DNA of 64,000 bases from positions 967,501 through 1,031,500 of the forward strand of contig NW_024725520.1 of assembly GCF_018991925.1 (NCBI RefSeq), in the 5' to 3' direction. The stretch comes from Homarus americanus (Eukaryota > Arthropoda > Malacostraca > Decapoda > Nephropidae). Made by a program: the position numbers and the translations under genes. Below are positions 55,255-64,000 of the stretch, one piece after another. Every line of letters begins with the position of its first letter. Within the stretch, counting starts at the first letter, position 1. The notes under the pieces were generated by a model, which was given only the letters and a program-made list of their open reading frames with translations, searched no databases and was not told the DNA's origin.

Positions 55255-55415
55255 TAGTGGGGTGTGGGGAGGTGTGGGGCTGGGGTGTATTGGGTGTGGT
55301 AGGAGTGTGTGTGTGTGTGTGAGAGAGAGGAGAGGAGAGGGTGTGTGTGTGTGAGGGGAGGTGTGGGTAAGGGGGGAGTGTGGGTGAGAGTGGGAGTGTG
55401 GGTGAGAGGGGGACG
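55255..55415. repeat. G/T and purine-rich simple sequence
   Basis: GGGGTGTGGGGAGG, a GT run at 55307-55320 and GTGGGTGAGAGTGGGAGT units. Confidence 0.88.
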
Positions 55416-55419
55416 TTAT

Positions 55420-55725
55420 GGTCGACTGAGAGGCCATATATTGCCTCCTGGATTTCTGTGTTAAGGAAAAATGAGGAAATTCTTGGACAGTTTCTTGTGG
55501 GAGTTTTTATATTTTTTCCTGTGATAGATTTTTATTTTATTTTTTGTTGGATGTAATAAGGAATGCTCTCTCTCTCTCCACACACACTCACTACCCATCA
55601 AACACCACACCACCACCACCATCACCCCTAGTCATTAAGATGCTAAGCCACTCGTATCTGCCTCACAGTACAGTCCATCAATAGGGTGATAATGAACACT
55701 TTTATTCATATATCTCTCACTGCCA
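55420..55725. other. Unique DNA
   Basis: T-rich patch at 55505-55560 and short CT and CACCAC runs. No gene. Confidence 0.5.
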
Positions 55726-55727
55726 TC

Positions 55728-55874
55728 TCTCTCCCCTTTCCATTATCGTTTGGCCCATCTCTTCCCTCCCACCTTTCTATTCTTCCTCCTCCTTCCCCTC
55801 CCTTCCTCCCCCACTCCTTCTCCACTTTGCTTATCTCCCTCTTTTCCTCTTTCTCCTTTCTCCTCCCCTCACAA
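55728..55874. repeat. Polypyrimidine tract
   Basis: C/T-rich, ending CTCCCCTCACAAG. It could double as an intron-end pyrimidine tract for the candidate exon that follows. Confidence 0.8.
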
Positions 55875-55875
55875 G

Positions 55876-55991
55876 TAGGGTCCATCTTCCTCCCCGACCA
55901 ACTTAAAATGGCCCAGAACGGTGGTGGCAACCACGTTCCTCCACGCCCTCTCCCCCCTCCTAGACCACGTAGGAAACAAAAACAAAATTAG
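55876..55991 (+). other. Candidate terminal coding exon (unproven)
   Basis: After a strong pyrimidine tract and an AG, an open frame reads FLPDQLKMAQNGGGNHV, then PPRPLPPPRPRRKQKQN and a stop. Unlike other frames here it is not built from tandem repeats, and PPRPLPPPRP resembles an SH3-binding proline motif. No family is recognised and no neighbouring exon was found, so chance is quite possible. Confidence 0.2.
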
Positions 55992-56009
55992 GGTTCCTTT
56001 ATATCCTCT

Positions 56010-56120
56010 CGGGGGGAAGAGGAGGAGGGGGAGGATGAGAAAGAGCAGGAAAAAGGCAGATGAGAAGGAAGGGAAGGACAGGAGGAGGAAGAGATAGAGG
56101 AGAGAGAGGGAAGGATGGAG
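56010..56120. repeat. Purine-rich simple sequence
   Basis: GAAGAGGAGGAGG and GGAAGGACAGGAGG words. Confidence 0.8.
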
Positions 56121-56169
56121 AATGACCGACTGATTCGTGAGAAAGTATATTTTAAAATCCTGACCCGAC

Positions 56170-56317
56170 ACGACCCAACCTAAATTAGACCTAAAACAAA
56201 CCTAACGTAACGCTATCCCAACCTAACCTAACCATAACCTAACCTAAGCTAACCTAACCTAACCTAACCTAACCTAACCTAACTTAACCTAACTTAACCT
56301 GACCTGACCTGACCTAA
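56170..56317. repeat. Interstitial (CCTAA)n tract
   Basis: Clean CCTAACCTAACC at 56218-56285 with CCTGA variants to 56314. It lies against a hairpin element carrying the opposite orientation. Confidence 0.95.
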
Positions 56318-56459
56318 CGCGGTGCTAATATAACGTGCAATCTATTAGATATTTAGGTTAGGTTAGGTTAGGTTAGGTTAGGTTAGGTTAGGTTAGGTTA
56401 GGTTAGGTTAGGTTAGGTTAGAGATATCTTTGTAGACCGCACACTATAGTAGCACCCCG
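56318..56459. mobile_element. Second hairpin element with (TTAGG)n core
   Basis: The left arm (56318-56353, CGCGGTGCTAATATAACGTG, then CAATCTATTAGATAT) is an imperfect inverted copy of the right arm (56423-56459, GATATCTTTGTAGACCGC, then ACACTATAGTAGCACCCCG). The two enclose about 14 TTAGG units. Arms share about 25 of 33 positions by eye. Different in sequence from the GATCACCTGAAG family. No coding capacity. Confidence 0.65.
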
Positions 56460-56472
56460 AATGCTATCTCAA

Positions 56473-56485
56473 CCTAACCTAACCA
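56473..56485. repeat. Residual CCTAA units
   Basis: CCTAACCTAACC resumes just outside the hairpin, as if the hairpin sits inside a CCTAA tract. Confidence 0.8.
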
Positions 56486-56625
56486 ACTTGGTGTGACTTC
56501 ATTTTAATTATTTGATATATGATAAAGAAATTCAAAATAAATAGAAATTCATTAAAAACACACAGCTTGGTTATGCCTGACAATAATTACGGGAAGAAAA
56601 ACATCGTTAGGCAGCTGAACCAGTG

Positions 56626-56736
<111 letters not shown>

Positions 56737-56794
56737 TCTTGTTGTTGTTGGTAGAGGTCAAGTTGGTGTATATCAAAACTACTATCCTCACTTC

Positions 56795-56837
56795 TGGAAG
56801 GAGGGGAGGAGAAGGAGGAGGGAGGGAGAAGGGGAGA

Positions 56838-56883
<46 letters not shown>
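56795..56883. repeat. (GA)n and purine-rich tract
   Basis: GGAGGAGAAGG sequence then a GA run of about 42 bp. Confidence 0.95.
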
Positions 56884-56885
<2 letters not shown>

Positions 56886-56904
56886 TTGTGATCTTCTCTT
56901 ACCG

Positions 56905-57015
56905 GTGAGTCTGTCCACGTGAGTCACTTAAGATGACTTCAAGTAATACTTCCTGTGAGTCATACAGGTGAGTCACCGTATATGAGTTACAGATGAGTGT
57001 GTCCAACGTGAGTCA
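56905..57015. repeat. Degenerate repeat with GTGAGTCA
   Basis: Five loose copies of GGTGAGTC or GTGAGTCA at about 20-30 bp spacing. TGAGTCA is also the AP-1 consensus. Confidence 0.55.
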
Positions 57016-57024
57016 GTGTTGGAT

Positions 57025-57262
57025 GCCTAGGCTTATTGTATATGCCTAGGCCTAATGTGCATGCCTAGACCTTTTGTTTACGCCAAGGTCTATGACTAGG
57101 CCTGTAGTGTAACCCCAGATCTATTGTATAACCCTAGGTCTAATGTTTAACCCTAGACCTATTGTATACGCCTATGCCTATTGTGTATGTTTAGGTCTAT
57201 TGTATAACCCTAGACTTACTGTATACGCCTATGCCTATTGCTTACACCTATGTATATTGTGT
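57025..57262. repeat. Minisatellite, TATTGTATAACCCTAGACC
   Basis: About ten units of 20-26 bp alternating TATGCCTAGGCCTA and TATAACCCTAGACCTA. Confidence 0.9.
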
Positions 57263-57264
57263 AT

Positions 57265-57490
57265 TTCCGGGGAGTCACCCTGGGATGATTTACGATGACG
57301 TCACGCCATGAGAGCGATAGGCCAACCTGACAAACTTGAGTAAAAAAAAATACCCGTGGTGACGTTACCTCTCCGTTTAGTCCTTGGTCCAATAGCTTGT
57401 CCGTGTGTCCGTGGTGTTTGTTTGTTCGTGTTGCGTCCTTGGTATTGGTAGATTGACAGACCAATACCAACACATCTCCAATAATTTACA
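57265..57490. other. Unique DNA
   Basis: No gene recognised. Contains a small palindrome around TTGGTATTGGTAGATTGACA / GACCAATACCAA. Confidence 0.5.
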
Positions 57491-57494
57491 CACC

Positions 57495-57718
57495 AACATA
57501 TCTCCACCGCACCTCCACCACACCTCCAACACACCTCCACCACACCACTACCACGCCTCCACCACACCACTACCACACCTCCACCACACCTCCAACACAC
57601 CTCCACCACACCTCCAACACACCGCCAACACACCTCCAACACACCTCCAACACACCTCCACCACACCTCCAACACACCTCCAACACACCTCCAACACACC
57701 TCCACCACATCTCCAACA
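57495..57718. repeat. 11-bp minisatellite, CCTCCACCACA/CCTCCAACACA
   Basis: About 20 units of 11 bp. Thr/Pro/His and Gly/Val/Cys/Trp-rich frames are repeat translation. Confidence 0.97.
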
Positions 57719-57919
57719 GCCATTATTGATAACCAAGACATAGAATATGAAGCAATTAACGTACATGACCCAGAGTTGAACACGTCGTCTTATTGGTCTC
57801 GTAAAGATGGCGGGGAGGAAAGCAATTATCGCGGGAGTAATTATGAAGAGAGAGAGAGAAAAAAGAGAAGAATTAGTAATGTATGATAACTGGGGGAGAG
57901 AAGAACGTTGATAATCAGT

Positions 57920-58055
57920 GTAAGTGGTGGTGGGGGTGGGAGTGGGTTGGTGGTGGAAGTGGTTGTGGGTGGGTTGGTGGTGGAAGTGGTTGTGGGTGAG
58001 GAGGTGGATGTGTTGGTGGTGATGGTGGTGATAGTGACGGTAGAGGTGACGGTGA
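57920..58055. repeat. (GGT)n-rich minisatellite
   Basis: Units of GGTTGGTGGTGGAAGTGG and GGTGATGGTGG. Confidence 0.92.
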
Positions 58056-58059
58056 CAGA

Positions 58060-58380
58060 TGGTGAGAGAGCGTCACACCGACCACCTGCTATAACCATCT
58101 GTGGGGTTCTGCTCTCTTCCTCCCCTGCTGACTCACCCCTCACCTCCTCCCTCAACCCTCCTTCACCTTCCCTCCTTTACCTTTTTTTTGTAGAGAAAGG
58201 AGGGGTGAAAGAAGATTACAGGTGGGGGAAGGAAGTTATTGTTCGGAAATTGAAGAAATTTAGGGGGGGGGGGTAAGAGAGGGTGGGCTGACCGCCTAGC
58301 TAAGCTAATGGTGTGTTAGGGTTGTGTCATGGGTTAGTTATTGTCTGTCGGTACAGGCACTAGACATCCTACCCTGTCCC
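58060..58380. other. Unique DNA, partly LINE 3' flank
   Basis: CTCC-rich patch at 58125-58180 and a G run near 58263. 58300-58380 is probably the 3' UTR side of the neighbouring LINE. Confidence 0.45.
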
Positions 58381-58384
58381 ATAT

Positions 58385-59117
58385 ATGGGTGTTTTAAGGG
58401 CCGTATTTCATATTCCGCCGACCCTACTGGCGGATGCTGGTCTAGGGAGGTTGTCTATTGCCTGGCCGTATAGACAGGGGGTGGTAATGGACCTTTTGAG
58501 ATTTGGTAACTTTTTGGGAACCATGTATGGTTGTTGTCGTTATCTGGTGGGAGTCTTTGAAGGAGTTCTTGCTTTGATCGTTCTATCTTTTGCCAGACTC
58601 TGCTGGCCAGGGTGTGCAGCTGCTGGTTGATGGTTTTTATTCTCAGGTCTCTATGTATCTCGGCTGTGGTTCTGGTGAAGGGGTATCTTTCACCTGTGAC
58701 GAATCTTAGGGCTTCATTTTGGACCACCTGTAATTTTATTATTTGAGTGGTACTCATAGTATGAAGAGGTATTGCTGGGTAATTTAATATCGGTGTGATA
58801 AATGATGTCACCAGGCGGAGTTTTATTTTCTCAGGAAGCGCTTTAAAGTGGTATAGTTTTCTCAGCTCTCTTCTTGCCTTTTCCTTCCAGGTGTGGACAT
58901 GATGGGGGTAACCTGTCGTGGATATATGCAGGCCCAGGAGGGTGCCTCTGCTTTTGTATTCTATCTGGGCATTATTGGTTACTAATGGATGGGTTTTCCT
59001 TCTGCATGAGGGTATCACTGTGAATTTCGGGAGACTGGTTTGGATTTTCCATTGTTTTGGTAATTATTTACCCTTTCTAAATCCCGCCTGGTGTTGTCGA
59101 CCTGTAACGCTCGCGAT
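58385..59117 (-). mobile_element. Jockey-like LINE, 5'-truncated reverse transcriptase C-terminal half
   Basis: The antisense frame 58455-59018 (187 codons) carries FTVIPSCRRKTHPLVTNNAQ, LLGLHISTTGYPHHV, then KARRELRKLYHFKALP, LVTSFITPILNYPAIPLH and LQVVQNEALRFVTGERYP. This order (KTxP, LGLxxxxxGY, IxPILxYPxIPLH, LQxxQNxALRF) is the post-palm and thumb part of jockey-clade retrotransposons. Upstream to 59117, VDNTRRDLERVNNYQNN continues the match in another frame, so one frameshift is present. The palm is missing. Stop at 58455; downstream sequence is likely 3' UTR. Confidence 0.85.
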
Positions 59118-59213
59118 TTTCCCTCCTCCTTCACCTGCCTTCCTCCATCAACCCCCCCCCCCTCCCGTGTTGTTGTTTCTGTTTAATCTTTTTGAATCTG
59201 TTGTTAGATTCGT

Positions 59214-59321
<108 letters not shown>

Positions 59322-59344
59322 AATAGCAGTACTATACATAGTAT

Positions 59345-59498
59345 CTTCCTCTTCCTTATTTCTTCCTCTTCCTCCTCCGTCTTCCTCCTATCATCCATCC
59401 TCCTCCTTCATCTCCCATTCTACCATCCCCCTTTTTCACCATCTCTCCTCCTCTCCTCCTCTTTTTTTTTCTCCTCCTCCTCCTCCTCCTCCTCCTCA
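59345..59498. repeat. (CCT)n/(TTC)n polypyrimidine tract
   Basis: CTTCCTCTTCCTCC sequence ending in (CCT)9. Confidence 0.9.
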
Positions 59499-59559
59499 GC
59501 AGTTCGTGATCACTGAAGCGTGAGATATTGAATGTCCTGTAGCGAAAACATGTCGACAT

Positions 59560-59950
59560 ATAGGAAGAGGAAGAAAGAATGGGAGAGTCGAGAAGAGGAG
59601 TGAACATGGGGGAAAGGAGAGAGAGAAGAGAGAGAGAGAGAGAAGAGAGAGATTGGGGGAGGAAGCGACATTGATTATGAGGTGTTTGGAAGTTTGGAAA
59701 GAAAAAAGAAATTGGCTTTTTGTGTGTGTAGAACCCCAGACACGATAGGGAAGGGGGGGACATATGGAGGGAGGGAGGTAGGGTAGGAAGGAAGGAAGGA
59801 GGGAAGGACAGGAGGAGGAAGCAATGAAGGAACGAAAGATGGAAGGAGGAAGTGAAGTAAGGATAAAGGGAAGGAAGAAGTGAGGGAGATACATGTAAGG
59901 AGGGAGGGAGGGAAGGAAAAGGGAGGGAAGAAGGAAAGAGGGAAGGGACA
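59560..59950. repeat. Purine-rich tract
   Basis: GA runs at 59618-59652 and GGAAGGAAGGAGGG blocks at 59760-59945. The 228-codon antisense frame is compositional. Confidence 0.88.
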
Positions 59951-60032
59951 TCAATATAGAGAGTGGCTCTGTGTGATTTATATCCGAACAATATGACAGG
60001 AATGTGGCCATCACGGCGGTGGAACCTTTCAC

Positions 60033-60456
60033 CCTGCCTCACCCTAGTACACCCTGCCTCACCCTAGTACCCCTGCCTCACCCTAGTACACTGCCTCACC
60101 TAGTACCCTGCCTCACCCCTAATACCCCTGCCTCACCCTAGTACACCTGCCTCACCCTAGTACACCCCTGCCTTACCCTAGTACACCCTGCCTCCCCTAG
60201 TACACCCTGCCTCACCCTAGTACACCTGCCTCACCCCTAGTACACCCTGCCTCACCCCTAGTACACCCCTGCCTCACCCTAGTACACCCTGCCTCACCCT
60301 AGTACCCTGCCTCACCCTGAGTACACCCTGCCTCACCCTAGTACACCTTGCCTCACCCGAGTACACCTGCCTCACCCTAGTACACCCTGCCTCACCCTGA
60401 GTACACCCTGCCTCACCTAGTACACCCTGCCTCACCTAGTACACCCTGCCTCACCT
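60033..60456. repeat. 20-bp minisatellite, CACCCTGCCTCACCCTAGTA
   Basis: About 22 units with frequent 1-3 bp losses. Confidence 0.96.
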
Positions 60457-60475
60457 TCTCGTATTGATAATTGGG

Positions 60476-60700
60476 AATACCTGAAGATTAGACCCCCCAC
60501 CGCTAACATAACCTTACCCAACAGTCTAATTGCTAACCTAACTAAACATAATATAATGCTAAGTTAACGTAACGTAACCTAACTTGATGTAACTGAAACT
60601 TAACCTAGCCTGAGTTGACCTAACCTAACCCACTCTAATGCTAACCTAACCTAGCCTGAGTTGACCTAACCTAACCTAATTTGCGCTAACCAAACCTGAC
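60476..60700 (+). mobile_element. TTAGG-core element, left arm plus diverged core (copy R)
   Basis: ATACCTGAAGATTAGACCCC and CCACCGCTAACATAACC, then about 170 bp of diverged CCTAA repeats. The right arm is missing and the left arm is of the short type. Confidence 0.58.
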
Positions 60701-60704
60701 TTAA

Positions 60705-61100
60705 GGCCCCACTGGGACTCTTGATGCGCGTGGCGATGCAAAGGAAGGAGAGAGTCCAGACTGGCGGCCTACTGCCTACAACACCCAAGAGAGAGCAGTA
60801 TGGACACTAGTACAGGAGACTGTTTTGTGGAGTGTGGTGGCTTTATGCTGTTCAAAAAAGAAACTTGGAAAGAAAAAGAAATAAATATGGTATAAATAGT
60901 GACCATTAAGTTGCCGCGTCACGTCTCAAAAATGCCTCGCGCCAGAGTTAGCCTGATCAGTATGCACGGGCCTCACGCAACACGTTAAACAAGCCAATAC
61001 AACACCATGCTCTCACGGCACGCTTCATGAGTCCCAGTGTGGACGAGTCTTTAAGCAACTAATCTTACTTAATCTTAATATAACCTAACTTATCTTTGTT
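60705..61100. other. Unique DNA
   Basis: No gene, tandem repeat or element recognised. Confidence 0.55.

Positions 61101-61103
<3 letters not shown>

Positions 61104-61189
<86 letters not shown>
61104..61189. repeat. (TC)43 microsatellite
   Basis: Perfect TC run of about 86 bp. Confidence 0.98.
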
Positions 61190-61192
<3 letters not shown>

Positions 61193-62030
61193 GTCCCGAG
61201 CAAGAGATCAATTTCCTTACACAATAACAACTGCCTTACACAGAGAACATCAACGACGCGGTCACTACAATTACCAGTTTATTGACTCGTCCAGACTGTT
61301 TCTAAAATGACTGTATAGGAGACTGGTTGGAAATACAGTTGTCTCCCATATTAAGAGAAAGAGATAATTTCGTTTCCCAGGAAGGTCATCTTGTTGTTCA
61401 TGGCAAGGGAAGCGTAAACAGTGCGATTCCCAGGATATTCAATGTGTTGTTCCTGTCAAGTGATGCATTGAGGAGGGGTGGGTCAGATATTAGTGCTGCG
61501 TGTGGTGTGAGTGAGATGGGCGGGTATGTGTGTGGTCCGGGATTTATCTGTGCAATTTGTGGTGTTGTTGGGGGAGTGTGTCTTTTGTGGTGGGTGGCTG
61601 GCAGACTATAGTGGCTGTTACTCCGGCAGCTATTGTTGTTTTATGTGCTGCCGTCACCCTCCCTTCCTCCCTCCCTCACACTCATGTGCCTCCTCCTTCC
61701 CTCCTTACAAGACCACAATCACCTTCATCTCCACTACCCGAAGACAGAAATAGCGTCATCCGTAACACATTATCTTATATGTATTACGGTTTGTGGCTGT
61801 TCTTTATACATTTTCACAGTTTTTAAGATAGAGAACTGAAATATGGTAGGGAGGTGCGGGTGGGCTAGCTGACAGCCGGCCGTGCACTATCTGCTGTCCC
61901 TCCACCCGGGCTAAGTCAGGTAACTTATCTAAGGATATTGGTTGGTGATGATGAAATGGTGACGATGACGACGATTACCACACGTCATTACTCGTCATTC
62001 TGGAGAATATAATAGATGATGACGACACTG
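61190..62030. other. Mostly unique DNA
   Basis: Includes a 94-codon plus frame at 61327-61611 with no recognisable domain, a CCCTCCTT patch at 61660-61705 and GATGACGACGA near 61945-61970. Confidence 0.45.
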
Positions 62031-62575
62031 CAGTACACGTCACTACTGGAGGACGTGGGGAGTGACGGTGACGATCACTGGTACGTCACCACTGGAGGAC
62101 GTGGGGAGTGACGGTGACGATCACTGCAGTCACGTCACTACTGGAGGACGTGGGGGTGGTGACGATCTGCAGTTGAGGACGGGGGGTGACGGTGACGATC
62201 ACTGCAGTACGTCACTCGGGGGTGGGGTGTTTGGGGGGGGGGTGTGTGACTGGGACGGGGGGACGGTGACGATCATGCGTACACGTCACTACTGGAGGAG
62301 TGGGGGTGACGGTGACGATCACTGCGGTACGTCACCACTGGAGGACGTGGGGGTGACGGTGACGATCTGCAGTACGCACTCGGAGGACGTGGGGACGGTG
62401 TACTGCAGTACGTCTGGGGGTGGTACGTCTTGGAGGACGTGGGGGTGACGGTGATCACTGCAGTACACGTCACTACTGGAGGACGTGGGGAGTGACGGTG
62501 ACGATCACTGCAGTACACGTCACTACTGGAGGACGTGGGGAGTGACGGTGACGATCACTGCAGTACACGTCACTA
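62030..62575. repeat. 50-bp minisatellite, GACGATCACTGCAGTACACG
   Basis: About 11 units of TCACTACTGGAGGACGTGG plus GGAGTGACGGTGACGATC. The ends are regular; 62150-62450 is irregular with lost bases. Confidence 0.96.
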
Positions 62576-62649
62576 GTCACCGCCCAGGTCCACAGTCGAC
62601 CCAGTGAAACAAAGTGTCACACTCGATTTGGTCCATTATGTGATTAGCC

Positions 62650-62722
62650 TCCAAAGCTCTCCCAGCCCTCCCAAACCTCCCAACCCTCCCACCTTCCCAG
62701 CCCTCCCAGCCGTCCCAGCTCT
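62650..62722. repeat. Short repeat, CCCTCCCAGCCGTCCCAGC
   Basis: About eight loose CCTCCCA words of 9-10 bp. Confidence 0.85.
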
Positions 62723-62844
62723 CTCAGAACCACGACGGGTAACATACTGGTTGGTCCCAAGGAGAATATCCCAGGGGACGCGTACAGTCATTACTTGGGT
62801 GCACGCGTGATCGCTTTCGGCACGTGTCCCTCACTATGAGACCT

Positions 62845-62955
62845 CTCCCTCTCCCTCCCTCTCCATCCCCCCCTCTCCATCTCCCCTCCCTCTCCTCCTC
62901 CATCCTCTCCACCCTCCCCCTCCTCTCCATCCTCCTCCCTTCCCCTCCATCCTCC
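62845..62955. repeat. Polypyrimidine tract
   Basis: CTCCCTCTCCATCC-type sequence. Confidence 0.88.
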
Positions 62956-62969
62956 TGTCCATCACACAG

Positions 62970-63030
62970 TCATGCGGGGAGACGGATGCTGGAGGCTGGG
63001 GCTGCTGGTCACCCAATTACCGGGATGCAG
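62970..63030 (+). other. Candidate small exon (unproven)
   Basis: A pyrimidine tract and CATCACACAG precede it, and GATGCAG/GTGAGG follows, so acceptor and donor both fit the consensus. It opens with an ATG and reads MRGDGCWRLGLLVTQLPGCR without a stop. Nothing identifies the protein, and such spacing can arise by chance. Confidence 0.2.
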
Positions 63031-63107
63031 GTGAGGTCTCGGGAGAGGTGGTGGGAGAGCTTATAACCAGGTAGGACTGTTGTTGTGTCTCACGCGAGGT
63101 TATCACG

Positions 63108-63300
63108 TGAACTATGGCTGTCTGTCAGCTGTTATAAGGTTATGAATTATGGCTGTCAGCTGTCACAGAGTCGTGGCTGTCAGCTGTCACAAGTTCATTA
63201 AACAGATAGTAACGGTTCTTACATCTCTAATTCGTGGAGATACCTCAGAGTCGTGGTATAATTGTAACACTAATACCTCAGAGTCGTGGTATAATAGTAA
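63108..63300. repeat. Two short tandem duplications
   Basis: GTGGCTGTCAGCTGTCACA occurs three times at 63115-63195; ACCTCAGAGTCGTGGTATAA occurs twice at 63242-63300. Confidence 0.85.
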
Positions 63301-63372
63301 CATCCTAATATCAGTAAACTTGATCATTAATATTCATACAGGGCACGTGTCGCCTGATTACTGTCAGCCTTA

Positions 63373-64000
63373 CTTGTTGGCGTGGCGTGTGGTGCTTGTT
63401 GGCGTGGCGTGTGGTGCTTGTTTGCGTGGCGTGTAGTGCTTGTTTGTGTGGCGTGTGGTGCTTGTTTGCGTGGCGTGTAGTGCTTGTTTGTGTGGCGTAT
63501 GGTGTTTGTTGGCGTGGCGTGTGGTGCTTGTTTGCGTGGCGTGTAGTGCTTGCTTGTGTGGCGTGTGGTGTTTGTTGGCGTGGCGTGTGGTGCTCGTTTG
63601 CGTGGCGTGTAGTGCTTGTTGCATGGCGTGTGGTGTTTGTTGGCGTGGCGTGTGGTGCTTGTTTGTGTGGCGTGTGGTGTTTGTTGGCGTGGCGTGTAGT
63701 GCTTGTTTGCATGGCGTGTGGTGTTTGTTGGCGTGGCGTGTGCTGTTTGCATGGCGTGTAGTGCTTGTTTGTGTGGCGTGTGGTGTTTGTTGGCGTGGCG
63801 TGTAGTGCTTGTTGCATGGCGTGTGGTGTTTGTTGGCGTGGCGTGTGGTGTTTGTTGGCGTGGCGGTAGTGCTTGTTTGTTTGGCGTGTGGTGTTTGTTG
63901 GCGTGGCGTGTAGTGCTTGTTTGCATGGCGTGTGGTGTTTGTTGGCGTGGCGTGTGGTGTTTGTTGGCGTGGTGTGTGGTGCTTGTTTGCGTGGCGTGTG
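63373..64000. repeat. 22-bp minisatellite, GTGTGGTGCTTGTTTGCGTGGC
   Basis: About 29 units alternating GCTTGTTTGCGTGGC and GTTTGTTGGCGTGGC. It continues past the window end. Five overlapping open frames on both strands (Cys/Val/Trp/Ala-rich or His/Thr/Lys/Pro-rich) come from the repeat and lack any start context or domain. Confidence 0.98.

Noticed and set aside
59356..60042. 228-codon minus-strand open frame with hydrophobic segments
   Set aside because: It is the antisense of GGAAGG and GGAGG repeats, giving Ser/Leu/Pro/Phe by composition; no membrane protein family is recognisable.
61327..61611. 94-codon plus frame in low-repeat DNA
   Set aside because: Not repeat-derived, but its G/T-rich second half gives Gly/Cys/Val by composition and no domain or splice support is seen.

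Overview
The window looks like non-coding, repeat-saturated nuclear DNA from an arthropod, most probably a decapod crustacean. Three things point there: very dense dinucleotide microsatellites, dozens of blocks of the arthropod telomere-type pentamer TTAGG/CCTAA scattered on both strands, and fragments of arthropod-style non-LTR retrotransposons (LINEs). The species is inferred from style, not proven. I see no convincing host protein-coding gene, no rRNA gene, no intact tRNA gene, no CRISPR and no bacterial-type operon. Nearly all long open frames here are translations of simple repeats (poly-Cys/Val, Thr/His, Pro/Ser, Leu/Ser) and were not called as genes.

Layout. 1-7.4 kb: CAC, GT, GA, CT and TTG microsatellites alternating with short-unit minisatellites. 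5-17 kb: the densest run of a palindromic element whose arms begin GGATCACCTGAAGATTA and enclose a (TTAGG)n-type core; a 22-bp array lies at 12.1-13.3 kb. 17.3-19.8 kb: a 20-bp satellite of about 120 units. 20.1-21.6 kb: mostly unique DNA. 21.6-28.6 kb: eight or more different minisatellites and long purine or pyrimidine tracts. 28.6-31.5 kb: AT-rich unique DNA with a LINE C-terminal fragment. 32-43 kb: a 770-bp pyrimidine tract, GGT-rich arrays, two adjacent LINE 3' fragments (36.4-37.1 kb) and a cluster of TTTCCCGC motifs. 43.6-44.7 kb: a 225-bp (TG)n tract abutting a degenerate LINE reverse transcriptase whose YVDD box reads YVDY. 45.5-50 kb: pyrimidine tracts, TTAGG arrays and purine minisatellites. 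50-58 kb: T-rich DNA, minisatellites, and a second type of hairpin element with a TTAGG core inside a CCTAA block. 58.4-59.1 kb: a jockey-like LINE 3' half. 60-64 kb: 20-bp, 50-bp and 22-bp minisatellites, the last running off the window.

The most interesting system is the palindromic, transposon-like family carrying telomere-type repeats as its core, with about 13 full or partial copies in 64 kb. Each arm carries two near-identical CACCTGAWGATTA boxes as a direct repeat. Arms occur in long and short versions that fit deletion between those boxes. I infer a non-autonomous DNA element that seeds interstitial TTAGG tracts; no transposase is visible here.
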